A DNA stretch of 64,000 nt. Origin: UBA1351 sp963677625 (lineage in GTDB: Bacteria; Bacillota; Clostridia; Lachnospirales; Vallitaleaceae). Below the pieces are notes generated by a model. That model worked only from the letters and a program-made list of their open reading frames with translations. It had not been told where the DNA came from and ran no database searches. How positions within the stretch are numbered: position 1 is the stretch's first letter; each line of letters starts with the position of its first letter. Below, piece after piece: positions 29,026 through 38,278 of the stretch. The position numbers were made by a program, and so were the translations under genes. The stretch spans positions 255,995 to 319,994 of the forward strand of contig CAXXSW010000011.1 of the NCBI GenBank assembly GCA_963677625.2, given 5' to 3'.

Positions 29026-29054
29026 GAAATTAATCACTAGTTATAGGAGATACG

Positions 29055-29612
29055 ATGAGTGACAATAAATGGGGGATTAAAGTAGAGGAATTAGAAGGAC
29101 CATCAAGGGATAGATGGGGAGTCTTAAAGGATGAGTTCTATGAAAGTCCTTCAGGTGAATTTGGGATTTTGATTTATTCTGTTGCTGAAGTACGTATGGG
29201 ATGGTATCTAGGTAGGATTGCATTATTCACAAATAAGAGTTCACCTGAATTAATTGTTTCACCAGACTCTGTTTTTGCAAATGGATATAACAGTCACTGC
29301 TTTTATAGTTCTGATAGCATGTTATTATTTGTAAATATTTCAATTAGATTAGAATCACAGAATAATATTTATATCCCAATTCTGATGATTGACCTTAGAC
29401 TGCGTAAGTATTCAGTTATCCCTTTAGTAAATGGATTTAATTACAGTGTTGAAGAAGTAGAGTGTAATAAATTTAAACTTGTTGAGAACTATAGAGATCA
29501 GAGGTTTGAATCGTATAATGGATTGACTATAAATCCAGAAGAATTTAATTGGTATGAATTAAATCGTTTAGATGAGGTGAGGGAACTATTTAATTTCAAT
29601 CATTGGAATTAA
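29055..29612 (+). CDS. c24: unknown 185-residue protein
   Basis: ATG 29055 follows ATAGGAG. The protein looks soluble and beta-rich, with a tryptophan-rich N terminus, and I recognise no family. The cassette start carries the CACTAGTTATAGGAG leader also seen in c12, c25 and c27. Confidence 0.65.
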   Translation: MSDNKWGIKVEELEGPSRDRWGVLKDEFYESPSGEFGILIYSVAEVRMGWYLGRIALFTNKSSPELIVSPDSVFANGYNSHCFYSSDSMLLFVNISIRLESQNNIYIPILMIDLRLRKYSVIPLVNGFNYSVEEVECNKFKLVENYRDQRFESYNGLTINPEEFNWYELNRLDEVRELFNFNHWN

Positions 29613-29631
29613 AGCTTCCGTGATTAACATC

Positions 29632-29758
29632 ATATAACAAACGATTTCCAACACTCAATTCGCTAACCGAGTCACCCCTGCATTAGCCCACCCAAAGGGT
29701 CCCGGGCATGAGCAAGGCCTGTAAGCTCATTGGCGTCGTAAACCGAAGACCGTTATGC
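29632..29758 (+). repeat. attC24
   Basis: R'' is ATATAAC and R' is GTTATGC (29752-29758). R'' matches c24's start GTTATAT. Confidence 0.9.
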
Positions 29759-29791
29759 GAAACTTAATACTACTTTACAGGAGGAACTGCT

Positions 29792-30322
29792 TTGTTAGAT
29801 AAATTTATGACAGATAGATTAGTAATTAGAATGTTGCAAGAGAATGATAAGGAATCATTGTATAGAAATCACCTAGCTGAAGACTTTAAGAGATGGTTTC
29901 CGAACGAAGTTTATGATGACACAGATGATGCAGCTGAAGCAATTGACTTCTTTTGTTCTTGTGTTAGGGATGAAGAACTGCCATTTGTTCTAGCCATCGA
30001 GCTTCAAGAAGATGGTAATCTGATTGGAGACATAGGGATTAATGAAGTCGATGGTAAAGACGATGAAATTGAAATCGGTTTTAGCATAAAACCAGAGTAT
30101 GGAAACAGAGGGTTTGCAACAGAAGCATTGAAGGCGATGTGTGATTTCGCTTCTGCTAGGTTCAAGATTGATACATTGCATGGAAGGGCACTTAAAGGTA
30201 ATGATGCATCGATACGGGTTCTATCTAAATGTGGTTTCACATACAAAGAACTGGAAATGGGTGCTGAGGATGATCCATATGGCTACGGGATGATGGTATA
30301 TAAACTGGAGTTTAGGAAATAG
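29792..30322 (+). CDS. c25: GNAT acetyltransferase (RimJ/RimL type)
   Basis: TTG 29792 lies behind AGGAGG and gives 176 residues. The N terminus (TDRLVIRMLQENDKESL), the EIGFSIKPEYGNRGFATEAL stretch that binds acetyl-CoA and the late LSKCGF motif are those of RimJ/RimL-type N-acetyltransferases. Possible targets include protein N termini, amino acids or drugs. Confidence 0.85.
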   Translation: MLDKFMTDRLVIRMLQENDKESLYRNHLAEDFKRWFPNEVYDDTDDAAEAIDFFCSCVRDEELPFVLAIELQEDGNLIGDIGINEVDGKDDEIEIGFSIKPEYGNRGFATEALKAMCDFASARFKIDTLHGRALKGNDASIRVLSKCGFTYKELEMGAEDDPYGYGMMVYKLEFRK

Positions 30323-30342
30323 AAATGGCCGTATTAAGCATC

Positions 30343-30467
30343 GCATAACAAACGATTTCCAACACTGCGATCGCTAACCGAGGCGGAATCGCATTAGGGG
30401 TTCGCAAGCTCACACCCATGAGCTCATCCTGTAAGCTCCTTGCATCGTAAACCGACGGGCGTTATAT
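30343..30467 (+). repeat. attC25
   Basis: R'' is GCATAAC and R' is GTTATAT (30461-30467). R'' matches c25's start GTTATGC. At 125 bp this is the shortest full site. Confidence 0.9.
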
Positions 30468-30499
30468 GAAATATTGTTTCTGTTTCGAAAGGAGTAGGT

Positions 30500-30940
30500 A
30501 TGCATCTGAATCGAATAATTCCAAAGGTTGTTGAATTCGTTCCAGAAGGTTTTGATAAGTGTGATATCGTTGAACTTCTAGCTCTACATCAGATTGAATA
30601 TGAGGAAATGAATATCATTGTAACAGACGAAATTTAGTTTATTGATTGTGGAGGGAATCTTGAATCCATTTCTTACAATATCTGTGGTGCTGATTTGATG
30701 GCTAAATGGGGTGAGTATATGAGTTTATCCTACGATTCCAAGTTTACTAATAGAAGTATTCATTTAGATTGTTGTAATAAAGAAGTAGCGTTAGAAGATT
30801 TGAATTATCATTTTGATGTTGGATTTTCTAAGTTTGTAATAGAGTTAATAAATCCAAGTTGTCCAGTTACAGACAATGTATTGGCTCAATTAGAGCAAAT
30901 AGTTGGTAGTGAATTGAAATGCATTTATGTTAATGTATAG
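30500..30940 (+). pseudogene. c26: unknown protein with in-frame stop
   Basis: ATG 30500 follows AAAGGAG and opens 45 residues that end at TAG 30635-30637. The same frame then continues to 30940, through FIDCGGNLESISYN and CGADLM, for another 100 residues. The continuous composition suggests one gene of about 146 residues with a nonsense codon. The CGG and CGA cysteine pattern may be a broken zinc ribbon. Confidence 0.6.
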
Positions 30941-30959
30941 GGCGGGTCAACAATACATC

Positions 30960-31086
30960 ATATAACATACGATTTCCAACACTCAATTCGCTAACCGAGT
31001 CACCCTTGCATTAGCTCACCCAGAGGGTCCCGGGCATGAGCAAGGCCTGTAAGCTCATTGGCGTCGTAAACCGAAGAACGTTAGAC
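30960..31086 (+). repeat. attC26
   Basis: R'' is ATATAAC and R' is GTTAGAC (31080-31086). R'' matches c26's start GTTATAT. R' belongs to the rarer GTTAG class. Confidence 0.9.
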
Positions 31087-31130
31087 GAAATTGATCACTA
31101 CTTTAATACAAAGGGGATATTACTCGAAAT

Positions 31131-31631
31131 ATGAAGAACCAATTGAAAGAATTATTTATTCAACATAAATTATTGGGTGAACCATTATCATTAATAATAG
31201 AGTGGGCAATTGACATGTTGGAATATGTGGATGATGAAGATATAATTAATCTTTCTGGTCTATATGCGCATGAAGTAAATGAGGTCTATCAATATATTCA
31301 TAACATTCTTGAAGACGATTTTAATATAACATATGAGGCTTTATGTGAAATTGCTGGAAAGCTAATTGTGTCAAAGTCGGAAGAGTACTACTCTAATAAT
31401 CTGGAAACCCATGAATTTGACCTGCTAATAGATAAACTTAGAATAAGATTAGATGAACCAGATTGGTTAGTAGTGCTGTCACGAAATGCAGAGTATGCAA
31501 TTGATATTGATAACTATGTAATTCCTTTTCATAAAGAGTTAGATTATATTGTTGAACTTTGGAAATCATATCCTGAGCATTCTGAATTTATAAGTCACTA
31601 TAATAGAGAAGAATCCAACAAACGATTATGA
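31131..31631 (+). CDS. c27: unknown acidic helical protein
   Basis: The 166-residue protein is acidic, helical and soluble (many Glu, Tyr and Leu). No family is recognised. ATG 31131 follows the AAAGGGG of the cassette leader at a long spacing of about 17 bases, so translation may be weak. Confidence 0.62.
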   Translation: MKNQLKELFIQHKLLGEPLSLIIEWAIDMLEYVDDEDIINLSGLYAHEVNEVYQYIHNILEDDFNITYEALCEIAGKLIVSKSEEYYSNNLETHEFDLLIDKLRIRLDEPDWLVVLSRNAEYAIDIDNYVIPFHKELDYIVELWKSYPEHSEFISHYNREESNKRL

Positions 31632-31655
31632 GTGGAAGATTCCGTGATAAACTTC

Positions 31656-31783
31656 GTCTAACAAACGATTTCCAACACTGCGATCGCTAACCGAGTCAGG
31701 CCTGCATTAGGGCGTCGAGCAAGCTCTCAACCCATGAGCAGACCCTGTAAGCTCCTTGCGTCGTAAACCGAAGACCGTTATCT
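31656..31783 (+). repeat. attC27
   Basis: R'' is GTCTAAC and R' is GTTATCT (31777-31783). R'' is the exact complement of c27's unusual start GTTAGAC, one of the most telling matches in the array. Confidence 0.92.
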
Positions 31784-31836
31784 GAAAGATACTGACTCGT
31801 TAACTCGTACAGAGTAATTTATTGCAAGGGGGATAT

Positions 31837-32265
31837 ATGAAGAAGGTCATCCCGTTTTTCATCGTTATAATAAGTATTCTTTTTATAGGTCTTAGTTTCG
31901 TTAATTATTATACATATATTGATAAATCAGATTCGATTAATGATGCAGATGAGAAACTTATTAAGAAGTTCAGATCGAATCATGACTATACATTCGATGA
32001 ACTTAAGGAATTACAGATTGAATATCTTGATGATGTATCAGGTTTCAGAATATATTTAGTTGAATATGGAGGTGACATTACAATGGGCTCATTAACAGGA
32101 TGGGAGATTGATGAATATGTATTTCCAATAGGTGCTTCAACTAAGATTATAGGTGTCAAGGATAACAAACTCTATGTTTCTGGGAAATTGATATATGAAA
32201 CATCGATAGATATTCCAATGCTTTATGATTTGGTATATTCACTATATGAGAAAGAGGGATATTGA
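31837..32265 (+). CDS. c28: membrane-anchored protein
   Basis: ATG 31837 follows AAGGGGG and gives 142 residues. One membrane segment covers about residues 5-24, with an outer mixed alpha/beta domain. No family is recognised. Confidence 0.68.
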   Translation: MKKVIPFFIVIISILFIGLSFVNYYTYIDKSDSINDADEKLIKKFRSNHDYTFDELKELQIEYLDDVSGFRIYLVEYGGDITMGSLTGWEIDEYVFPIGASTKIIGVKDNKLYVSGKLIYETSIDIPMLYDLVYSLYEKEGY

Positions 32266-32290
32266 ATATCATAGGTCCTCAGTATCCATC

Positions 32291-32418
32291 ATATAACATA
32301 CGATTCAGCAACACTGCGATCGCTAACCGAGCCGCCTACCGCATTAGGCCACCCAGAGGGTCCCGGCCATGAGCGGTGGCTGTAAGCTCCTTGCGTCGTG
32401 AACCGAGGTCCGTTATAT
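32291..32418 (+). repeat. attC28
   Basis: R'' is ATATAAC and R' is GTTATAT (32412-32418). R'' differs by one base from the complement of c28's start GTTATCT. Confidence 0.88.
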
Positions 32419-32448
32419 GAAACTGCTTCTGTCTGTTTGGAGGATGAA

Positions 32449-32925
32449 ATGAGACGTACAAATTTAACAATTTCAATTTTGGTTATCCTAGGACTAGTAA
32501 TAATCTCTCTTGTGTTGTTTGGACAGACTAAGACGATGTTATATAGTCGCAATGAGGATGAATACAAAGAAAATGCATGGAAGCAGATAAATGAATTTTA
32601 TCCAGATGTTGCTGTAAGATTAGCTATGAGTTCAGAAGATTTTTTTGAACAGAAATTAGATAAGATATATGATTTTACATACCTTGGCAATAAGACGCAT
32701 GTTGTATTTGATGAGTATTGGAAGTATGCAGAAGTTTATGGGTTAGATAAGGGTTTTGAAGCAATATTATTGGAAGATGATGGAACAACTATTGAGGTAA
32801 ATAATGAAGATAGAAGTTTAATTGTAATAAAGTATGGGTGTTATTTTAGTGAAATACATGATGATATTAGCTTTGTTTATGATATAGATGAAGGCAAAGT
32901 ACTTGGAACATTTGGGATTATGTAA
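32449..32925 (+). CDS. c29: single-pass membrane protein, copy 3 of c3
   Basis: This 158-residue protein is like c3 with one visible change (Glu for Lys in YAKVYGL). The ribosome site and flanking cassette ends are the same. Confidence 0.75.
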   Translation: MRRTNLTISILVILGLVIISLVLFGQTKTMLYSRNEDEYKENAWKQINEFYPDVAVRLAMSSEDFFEQKLDKIYDFTYLGNKTHVVFDEYWKYAEVYGLDKGFEAILLEDDGTTIEVNNEDRSLIVIKYGCYFSEIHDDISFVYDIDEGKVLGTFGIM

Positions 32926-32945
32926 ATGGGTCCAGAAGCAGCATC

Positions 32946-33073
32946 ATATAACATACGATTCAACGACACTGCGATCGCTAACCGAGGCGCCTACCGCATT
33001 AGGCCACCCAGAGGGTCCCGGCCATGAGCGGTGGCTGTAAGCTCCTTGCGTCGTGAACCGAGGTCCGTTATGT
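32946..33073 (+). repeat. attC29
   Basis: R'' is ATATAAC and R' is GTTATGT (33067-33073). R'' matches c29's start GTTATAT. Confidence 0.9.
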
Positions 33074-33126
33074 GAAACTGTTCACCTGTTTTATAACATT
33101 ATGAAATTTACAGATAGGATTATACT

Positions 33127-33393
33127 ATGTTCAAAGTATTATATGGCAATTTAAGATATAGAAGACCGCTTGATATTTTCATTTTACCGATAAAGTACAT
33201 ATGGGTGGTTTATACTTTGCCGACAATTGTGTTTGTTTTTTTACTTACGTTTAGAAGTGGTGGTGCATTTGGTAATCCAATAATAGAGGAGTTTGGAACT
33301 ATCAAGAAGGTTTTGTTTAGATGTTCAGTTGTTTTTATCTCATTTGTGGTATGGGGTATTATCTTTTCGATTGTTAATGATAATATCAGTTGA
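33127..33393 (+). CDS. c30: small membrane protein
   Basis: The 88-residue protein has two membrane segments (about residues 24-41 and 64-83), with a basic N terminus. The ribosome site is weak (ATAGGATT). The family is unknown. Confidence 0.6.
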   Translation: MFKVLYGNLRYRRPLDIFILPIKYIWVVYTLPTIVFVFLLTFRSGGAFGNPIIEEFGTIKKVLFRCSVVFISFVVWGIIFSIVNDNIS

Positions 33394-33428
33394 TTGACAT
33401 GTAACTCAGACGGACGGTGAACAGCATC

Positions 33429-33555
33429 ACATAACAAACGATTTCCAACACTCAATTCGCTAACCGAGTCACCACCGCATTAGCCCACCCAAAGGGTCCC
33501 GGGCATGAGCGGAGGCTGTAAGCTCATTGGCGTCGTAAACCGAGAGCCGTTATAC
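33429..33555 (+). repeat. attC30
   Basis: R'' is ACATAAC and R' is GTTATAC (33549-33555). R'' matches c30's start GTTATGT. Confidence 0.9.
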
Positions 33556-33865
33556 GACAGTCAACGTAAAGAAACCCGCACTACATCCATGTAGTGCTAA
33601 CTCCAATCAGGCTGAAGTAATATAACTCTACAGTTCTAGGAATCAGAAGTAGGAAGATAGATCAGTGTATCACATTTACTTTTAATCAAGGGAACTATGA
33701 TTAAGGAACATTCTGGAAGACACAAGTAAGATAAACTTTTAGATTTATTGAAATATAACAAACCAATGAGACACAGTAAGAAAATGCAATTTTTGCAAAA
33801 GGTCAACATAATGAAAGTGGGCACACTACGCCGTCCATGGCTTCATTCATAAACGTTGACCGGTC
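33556..33865 (+). other. c31: noncoding cassette, family B
   Basis: This is a relative of c11, with the hairpin GCACTACA/TGTAGTGC near the start and the GGGCACACTACGCCGTCC end. The middle has diverged. I see no plausible gene on either strand. Confidence 0.6.
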
Positions 33866-33993
33866 AGATAACATACGATTCAGCGACACTTCCTTCGCTA
33901 ACCGAGTCACCTCTGCATTAGGCCACCCAAAGGGTCCCGGCCATGAGCAGAGGCTGTAAGCTCAGGGGCGTCGTGAACCGAGGTCCGTTATAT
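33866..33993 (+). repeat. attC31
   Basis: R'' is AGATAAC and R' is GTTATAT (33987-33993). R'' does not match c31's start GTTATAC (two differences). Confidence 0.88.
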
Positions 33994-34434
33994 GACAGAA
34001 TTCCCAGAGTTCTTAACTCAGAATAAGCAAGTATAGAAGACGGCGATGTACAAGGACATGTTATGCAAGAGGGCTCGTTAAGAACCACGCCGCGCCAGCT
34101 CGTAACCAACCATCCTAGTCTTCCAGAAGCTGCTATCGCATTCCGCACAAAGGAAGAGTGGGTTATAAACAGAAGACGGTTGATGCGGAATGGCCACTCT
34201 AGGAAAGAGCGTCCTTCGGAACTGTGCCTAGTGGGATGACGTGGCAACACGCACAAGAAGTGTTTTTAATAGAGGAAATCCAAAAGTGCGTGTTCGAGAG
34301 CAACTTGGACATCGCCATTAAAGGTCCGGAAGGATATCAATCTAGTCACTATGAATAGGAAATTGTATTAAAGCTTCCGATTTCCTGTACGACAAGATAA
34401 TCGCCCCACGAAGACATTTACTGAGAATTCCGGC
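33994..34434 (+). other. c32: noncoding cassette, family A, long variant
   Basis: A diverged family A body about 100 bases longer than c18. The extra segment lies after the TGCGGAAT arm. The paired segments AGTTCTTAAC/GTTAAGAAC and the terminal GAATTCC copies are kept. Conservation of paired parts in a diverged copy favours an RNA or DNA structure over a protein. Confidence 0.6.
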
Positions 34435-34561
34435 ACATAACATACGATTTCCAACATTCAATTCGCTAACCGAGACATCCTTGCATTAGCCCACCCAAAG
34501 GGTCCCGGGCATGAGCAAGGCTTGTAAGCTCATTGACGTCGGAAACCGACGTACGTTAGAG
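34435..34561 (+). repeat. attC32
   Basis: R'' is ACATAAC and R' is GTTAGAG (34555-34561). R'' differs by one base from the complement of c32's start GTTATAT. Confidence 0.88.
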
Positions 34562-34619
34562 GACATTACACACTAGTTTTTAAACAGATATTTAAATATA
34601 TTTAGAGGAGTTTATACCT

Positions 34620-35276
34620 ATGAATAGAGAAGATGTAGTGCTACGAAAGGAAACTGTTTCTGATTATAGAACGGTTGAAGAGTTGACAAGAGAAGCATTT
34701 TGGAATCACCATGTTCCTGGATGTGATGAACACTATCTTTTACACATAATGAGAAAGGCTGATTCTTTTATACACGAATTGGATATTGTGGCAGAAATTA
34801 ATGGAACAATCGTGGGTAATATTGTTTACACTAAAGCTAAAATTATTGATGATAACGGTACATACCACAATGTGATTTCTTTTGGCCCCATTTCTGTTCT
34901 ACCAACATTTCAAGGAAAAGGAATTGGTGGTAGACTAATAGAATATACTAAAAAAATTGCTAAAGATGTTGGTTATAAAGCGATTCTTATTTATGGTGAC
35001 CCAGACTATTACAGCAGATTTGGATTTACTGCCGCAGAAAACTACAAAATTGGGACATCTGATAATATGTATGCAGTTCCATTACAGGCGCTGGAATTAT
35101 ATCAAGGAGCATTGTCTAATATAAGTGGTCGTTTCATTGAAGATGGAATCTATGAGATAGACGAAGTGGCTGCTAAAGAATTTGATAAAGGATTTTTACC
35201 TAAAGAGTTACTCAGTGACCTTCCAACACAACTGAGATTTAGACAGTTGCTGGAAATGAGGACGCCAAGATTATGA
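34620..35276 (+). CDS. c33: GNAT acetyltransferase (YhbS-like)
   Basis: The 218-residue protein has the GNAT acetyl-CoA loop FQGKGIGGRLIEYT near residue 98 and the YYSRFGF motif near residue 134, typical of YhbS-like predicted N-acetyltransferases. The substrate is unknown. GAGGAG precedes the ATG. Confidence 0.85.
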   Translation: MNREDVVLRKETVSDYRTVEELTREAFWNHHVPGCDEHYLLHIMRKADSFIHELDIVAEINGTIVGNIVYTKAKIIDDNGTYHNVISFGPISVLPTFQGKGIGGRLIEYTKKIAKDVGYKAILIYGDPDYYSRFGFTAAENYKIGTSDNMYAVPLQALELYQGALSNISGRFIEDGIYEIDEVAAKEFDKGFLPKELLSDLPTQLRFRQLLEMRTPRL

Positions 35277-35317
35277 GTATAATCTGTTTACTAGTGGCAA
35301 CTTCCGTGTGAAACATC

Positions 35318-35443
35318 CTCTAACATTATGTTTTCAACACTCACTTCGCTAACCGAGTCACCCTTGCATTAGGTGCTCGTGAACTCGCAACCATGAGCAA
35401 GGGTTGTAAGCTCAGAGGCGTCGTAAACACGGAGACGTTATAC
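35318..35443 (+). repeat. attC33
   Basis: R'' is CTCTAAC and R' is GTTATAC (35437-35443). R'' is the exact complement of c33's unusual start GTTAGAG. The outer stem is somewhat diverged. Confidence 0.9.
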
Positions 35444-35512
35444 GAAATAGGTACCTAGTTAATAGATAGATAAATTAATATAATTACTAGATTATATGGA
35501 AGGAGAATTATT

Positions 35513-35947
35513 ATGGGTTATGGACATAGAACTTACTATATTACAAGGGACTTAAATATAAACCGACATGCTAATCCAGTTGGGTTAGAATATAAACCTG
35601 TTCCAGAGTATGCAGGTCAAGATGTTGTGAGGTTAAGTTTAATATTGTGGGTTAATGGTAGAGAAGTATTGGATGTTATAGGCATGAATTTCTGGAGATG
35701 TAGAATTGATGAAGATGGCAAAGACGCAGATTTGTATCCTCTTGATATGCACACAGCTTTGCCTTTTGAGGAAGTCAAAGATCCTGAACTTAAAGACTAT
35801 TTAGATGAACGAAATGAGTATTTGAGAATAACAGAAGACGAGTTTAGGGCAATTGGTGAATTTTTAATTAATGAGTATCCAGAGCAGGAAGAAGATATAA
35901 GAAAGATAATTAATTATCACTATAGTCAAAGTATTAATCGAAAATAA
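35513..35947 (+). CDS. c34: unknown 144-residue protein
   Basis: ATG 35513 follows GGAAGGAG. The first half is beta-rich (YYITRDLNI, WVNGREVLDVIG) and the second half helical and acidic. No family is recognised. Confidence 0.65.
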   Translation: MGYGHRTYYITRDLNINRHANPVGLEYKPVPEYAGQDVVRLSLILWVNGREVLDVIGMNFWRCRIDEDGKDADLYPLDMHTALPFEEVKDPELKDYLDERNEYLRITEDEFRAIGEFLINEYPEQEEDIRKIINYHYSQSINRK

Positions 35948-35995
35948 TCCTTTTTTGACGTAGTAGAATTAGTCTTTACTTCCGGTACATACTTC

Positions 35996-36121
35996 GTATA
36001 ACATACGATTTTCAACACTCAATTCGCTAACCGAGTCGGGGTCGCATAAGGCGTTCGCAGGCTCACAGCCATGAGCTCGCCCTGTATGCTCATTGGCGTC
36101 GTAAACCGACGGACGTTATAT
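35996..36121 (+). repeat. attC34
   Basis: R'' is GTATAAC and R' is GTTATAT (36115-36121). R'' matches c34's start GTTATAC. The group II intron begins four bases after R'. Confidence 0.9.
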
Positions 36122-36850
36122 GAAAGTGCGACCAGCACTTTAAAAATATATAAGTGGTAAGCCATATATTAGGCTGTCTAAGTCGAAAGACCTTTGGACT
36201 GCGCTATCCACTTGGTGTAACCCTACCTACGGGTGCGTCATTGGTAACGATGGGGTGCTAAGCCGTAGGGACAATATGGGAAATCGGCAAGCCTAAAGCG
36301 GATGGACTGTTAGGGTAAATGTATCGCTATGATTAAATTAAATGAATCACCGTAAGCTTCGTTAAACGTGAACAGCGAAATAAGGCTGAAACGCTGTAGT
36401 CAAAAGGCACGAGATGGGTTCAATGACTTTTCGTATTGTTGAACAAGTGGATACAATCTCCGGAGTAAAGGTGGAATCTAAGGTGATACGAATTGGCTAG
36501 TATATGGAACTGGGTAAGCCCAATGAATTCCTAATAGGTAGGCTTTTCGTAAGAAAAGTACAACATTCAGTGGGTAGAGGAGGACATGAAAAAGCGAATG
36601 CCGATGAGTAATGATTCGGATAGGAGTTCAAGATTTGCTCTAACCCGAAAGGGTGCAGACTTCATGGTGGTTATCAAAGCGATGAAAGGACTGAAACTTT
36701 ATGAATACAGAAAAGCAAAATAGCGAAAAGCGTGCGTCTGTAGACGATGGAAGAAAATGGCAGAAGATTAACTGAACTGTTATTGAAAACAAGGTTAATA
36801 GACTTCAGTCAAGGATAGCAAAAGCGGCAAGAGAAGGAAGGTTCAGTCTA

Positions 36851-38149
36851 ATGAAAATCTTACAACACTTGCTGATAAAATCATATTATGCAAAGCTTTT
36901 AGCAGTGAAGAAAGTCATCAGTAACAAAGGGAGTAAAACACCCGGAGTCGATGGCGAGATATGGAATAGCGATAAGAAGAGATATCAAGGTGCAATAAAC
37001 CTTAAGAATAAAGGCTACAAAGCAAAACCACTTAGGAGAACATACTTAAAGAAGCCAAATGGGAAATTAAGACCATTAGGTATACCAACGATGCACGATC
37101 GTGCTATGCAATCACTACATGCTCTAGCCTTAGACCCTATAGCTGAAAGTGTTTTATCTAAGACAGTATTTGGATTTAGGAAATACAGAAGCTGCAATGA
37201 TGCACAGAAGTATATCCATACGTGTTTATCTAAAGATATAAGTGGTCAATGGATTCTAGAAGGCGATATTAAAGGATGCTTTGATAACATATCACATCAG
37301 TGGTTAATGGAAAACGTACCCATGAACAAACGGATTCTAAAACAGTTTTTAAAAGCTGGATTTGTATATAAGAAAGACTTGTATCCAACAAAAGAAGGAA
37401 CACCACAAGGTGGAATTATTTCACCGATTCTTGCAAATTTAACGCTGAATGGAATGGCAGAAATGATAGCCAGAAAATACAGTACAAATACTGTAGGAAA
37501 TATCTCAAGATACGCAAATAACCATCGAATTCACGTCATAGTGTATGCCGATGATTTTATCGTAACAGCAAATAATGAAGAAATACTACATCAAGTGAAA
37601 CAAGACATCGAAGAATTTCTTCTTGTAAGAGGATTGGAACTATCCGAATCCAAAACGTTGATTACTCACATAAACAAAGGATTTGACTTCTTAGGCTGGA
37701 CAGTCAGGAAGTACAAAACCAAGTTAATCATAACACCTTCAAAGAAATCAGTAAAGAGTGTTTGCAAAAAGATTAGTGAAACTGTCAGAAAGAACCTGAT
37801 GCAAAAGCAAGAAGTTCTTATAAAGGGACTGAATGCAATCATCAGAGGATGGTGTAACTACCATCGAAGTTCATGTGCAAAGAAAGCGTTTCAAACCATA
37901 GATAGGCATGTGTTTTATAGCTTGTGGAACTGGGTGAAACGTAGACATAGCAATAAGCCAAAACAATGGCGAAAGGACAGATATTTCGTTCGGGAAGGTT
38001 CAAGAGATTGGATTTTTCGAACAGAAAAGGTTAAACTAATATTTGCAAGTGATACTAAAATCAGAAGACATGTACTGATTAAATTTGAGGCCAATCCCTA
38101 TCTGAGGGAATATGATGAATATTACAGTAAACGGCGTGTTGCTTGTTAA
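36851..38149 (+). CDS. ltrA: Group II intron reverse transcriptase/maturase
   Basis: The open part encodes 432 residues with reverse transcriptase motifs (TPGVDG, PLGIPTMHDR, EGDIKGCFDNI, GTPQGGIISP, catalytic YADD), a maturase domain (IIRGWCNYHR) and no HNH endonuclease at the end. The natural start appears to be ATG 36701, behind GAAAGGACT, and its frame is broken by TGA at 36773-36775, where the context WQKIN-TVIEN suggests an original Trp. The protein either starts late at 36851 or is inactive. Confidence 0.85.
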   Translation: MKILQHLLIKSYYAKLLAVKKVISNKGSKTPGVDGEIWNSDKKRYQGAINLKNKGYKAKPLRRTYLKKPNGKLRPLGIPTMHDRAMQSLHALALDPIAESVLSKTVFGFRKYRSCNDAQKYIHTCLSKDISGQWILEGDIKGCFDNISHQWLMENVPMNKRILKQFLKAGFVYKKDLYPTKEGTPQGGIISPILANLTLNGMAEMIARKYSTNTVGNISRYANNHRIHVIVYADDFIVTANNEEILHQVKQDIEEFLLVRGLELSESKTLITHINKGFDFLGWTVRKYKTKLIITPSKKSVKSVCKKISETVRKNLMQKQEVLIKGLNAIIRGWCNYHRSSCAKKAFQTIDRHVFYSLWNWVKRRHSNKPKQWRKDRYFVREGSRDWIFRTEKVKLIFASDTKIRRHVLIKFEANPYLREYDEYYSKRRVAC

Positions 38150-38178
38150 CTCGTGACAGAGTTAATTACAGATAGCTT

Positions 38179-38212
38179 GAGCCGTATGAGGTGAAAGTCT
38201 CAGGTACGGTTC
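38179..38212 (+). ncRNA. Group II intron domain V
   Basis: A 34-base hairpin with the catalytic AGC at its base, a GAAA tetraloop and the closing GGTT strand. It lies 29 bases after the maturase gene, as expected. Confidence 0.85.
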
Positions 38213-38278
38213 TTAGGGGAGAAAGGGAGAGCAATCTCTCTGACTTACCCGACCATCATATTCTGTATAGGAGGACTT

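Larger units (their letters stand above)
36126..38253 (+). mobile_element. Group II intron inserted beside attC34
   Basis: The 5' end is GTGCG (36126). A long structured stretch of about 575 bases, the maturase gene, domain V (38179-38212) and a domain VI-like stem follow, with the 3' end near GAC 38253. Removing it joins TTATATGAAA to CATCATATTCTG, which restores a normal cassette leader before the c35 gene. The exact 3' end is inferred. Confidence 0.8.
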
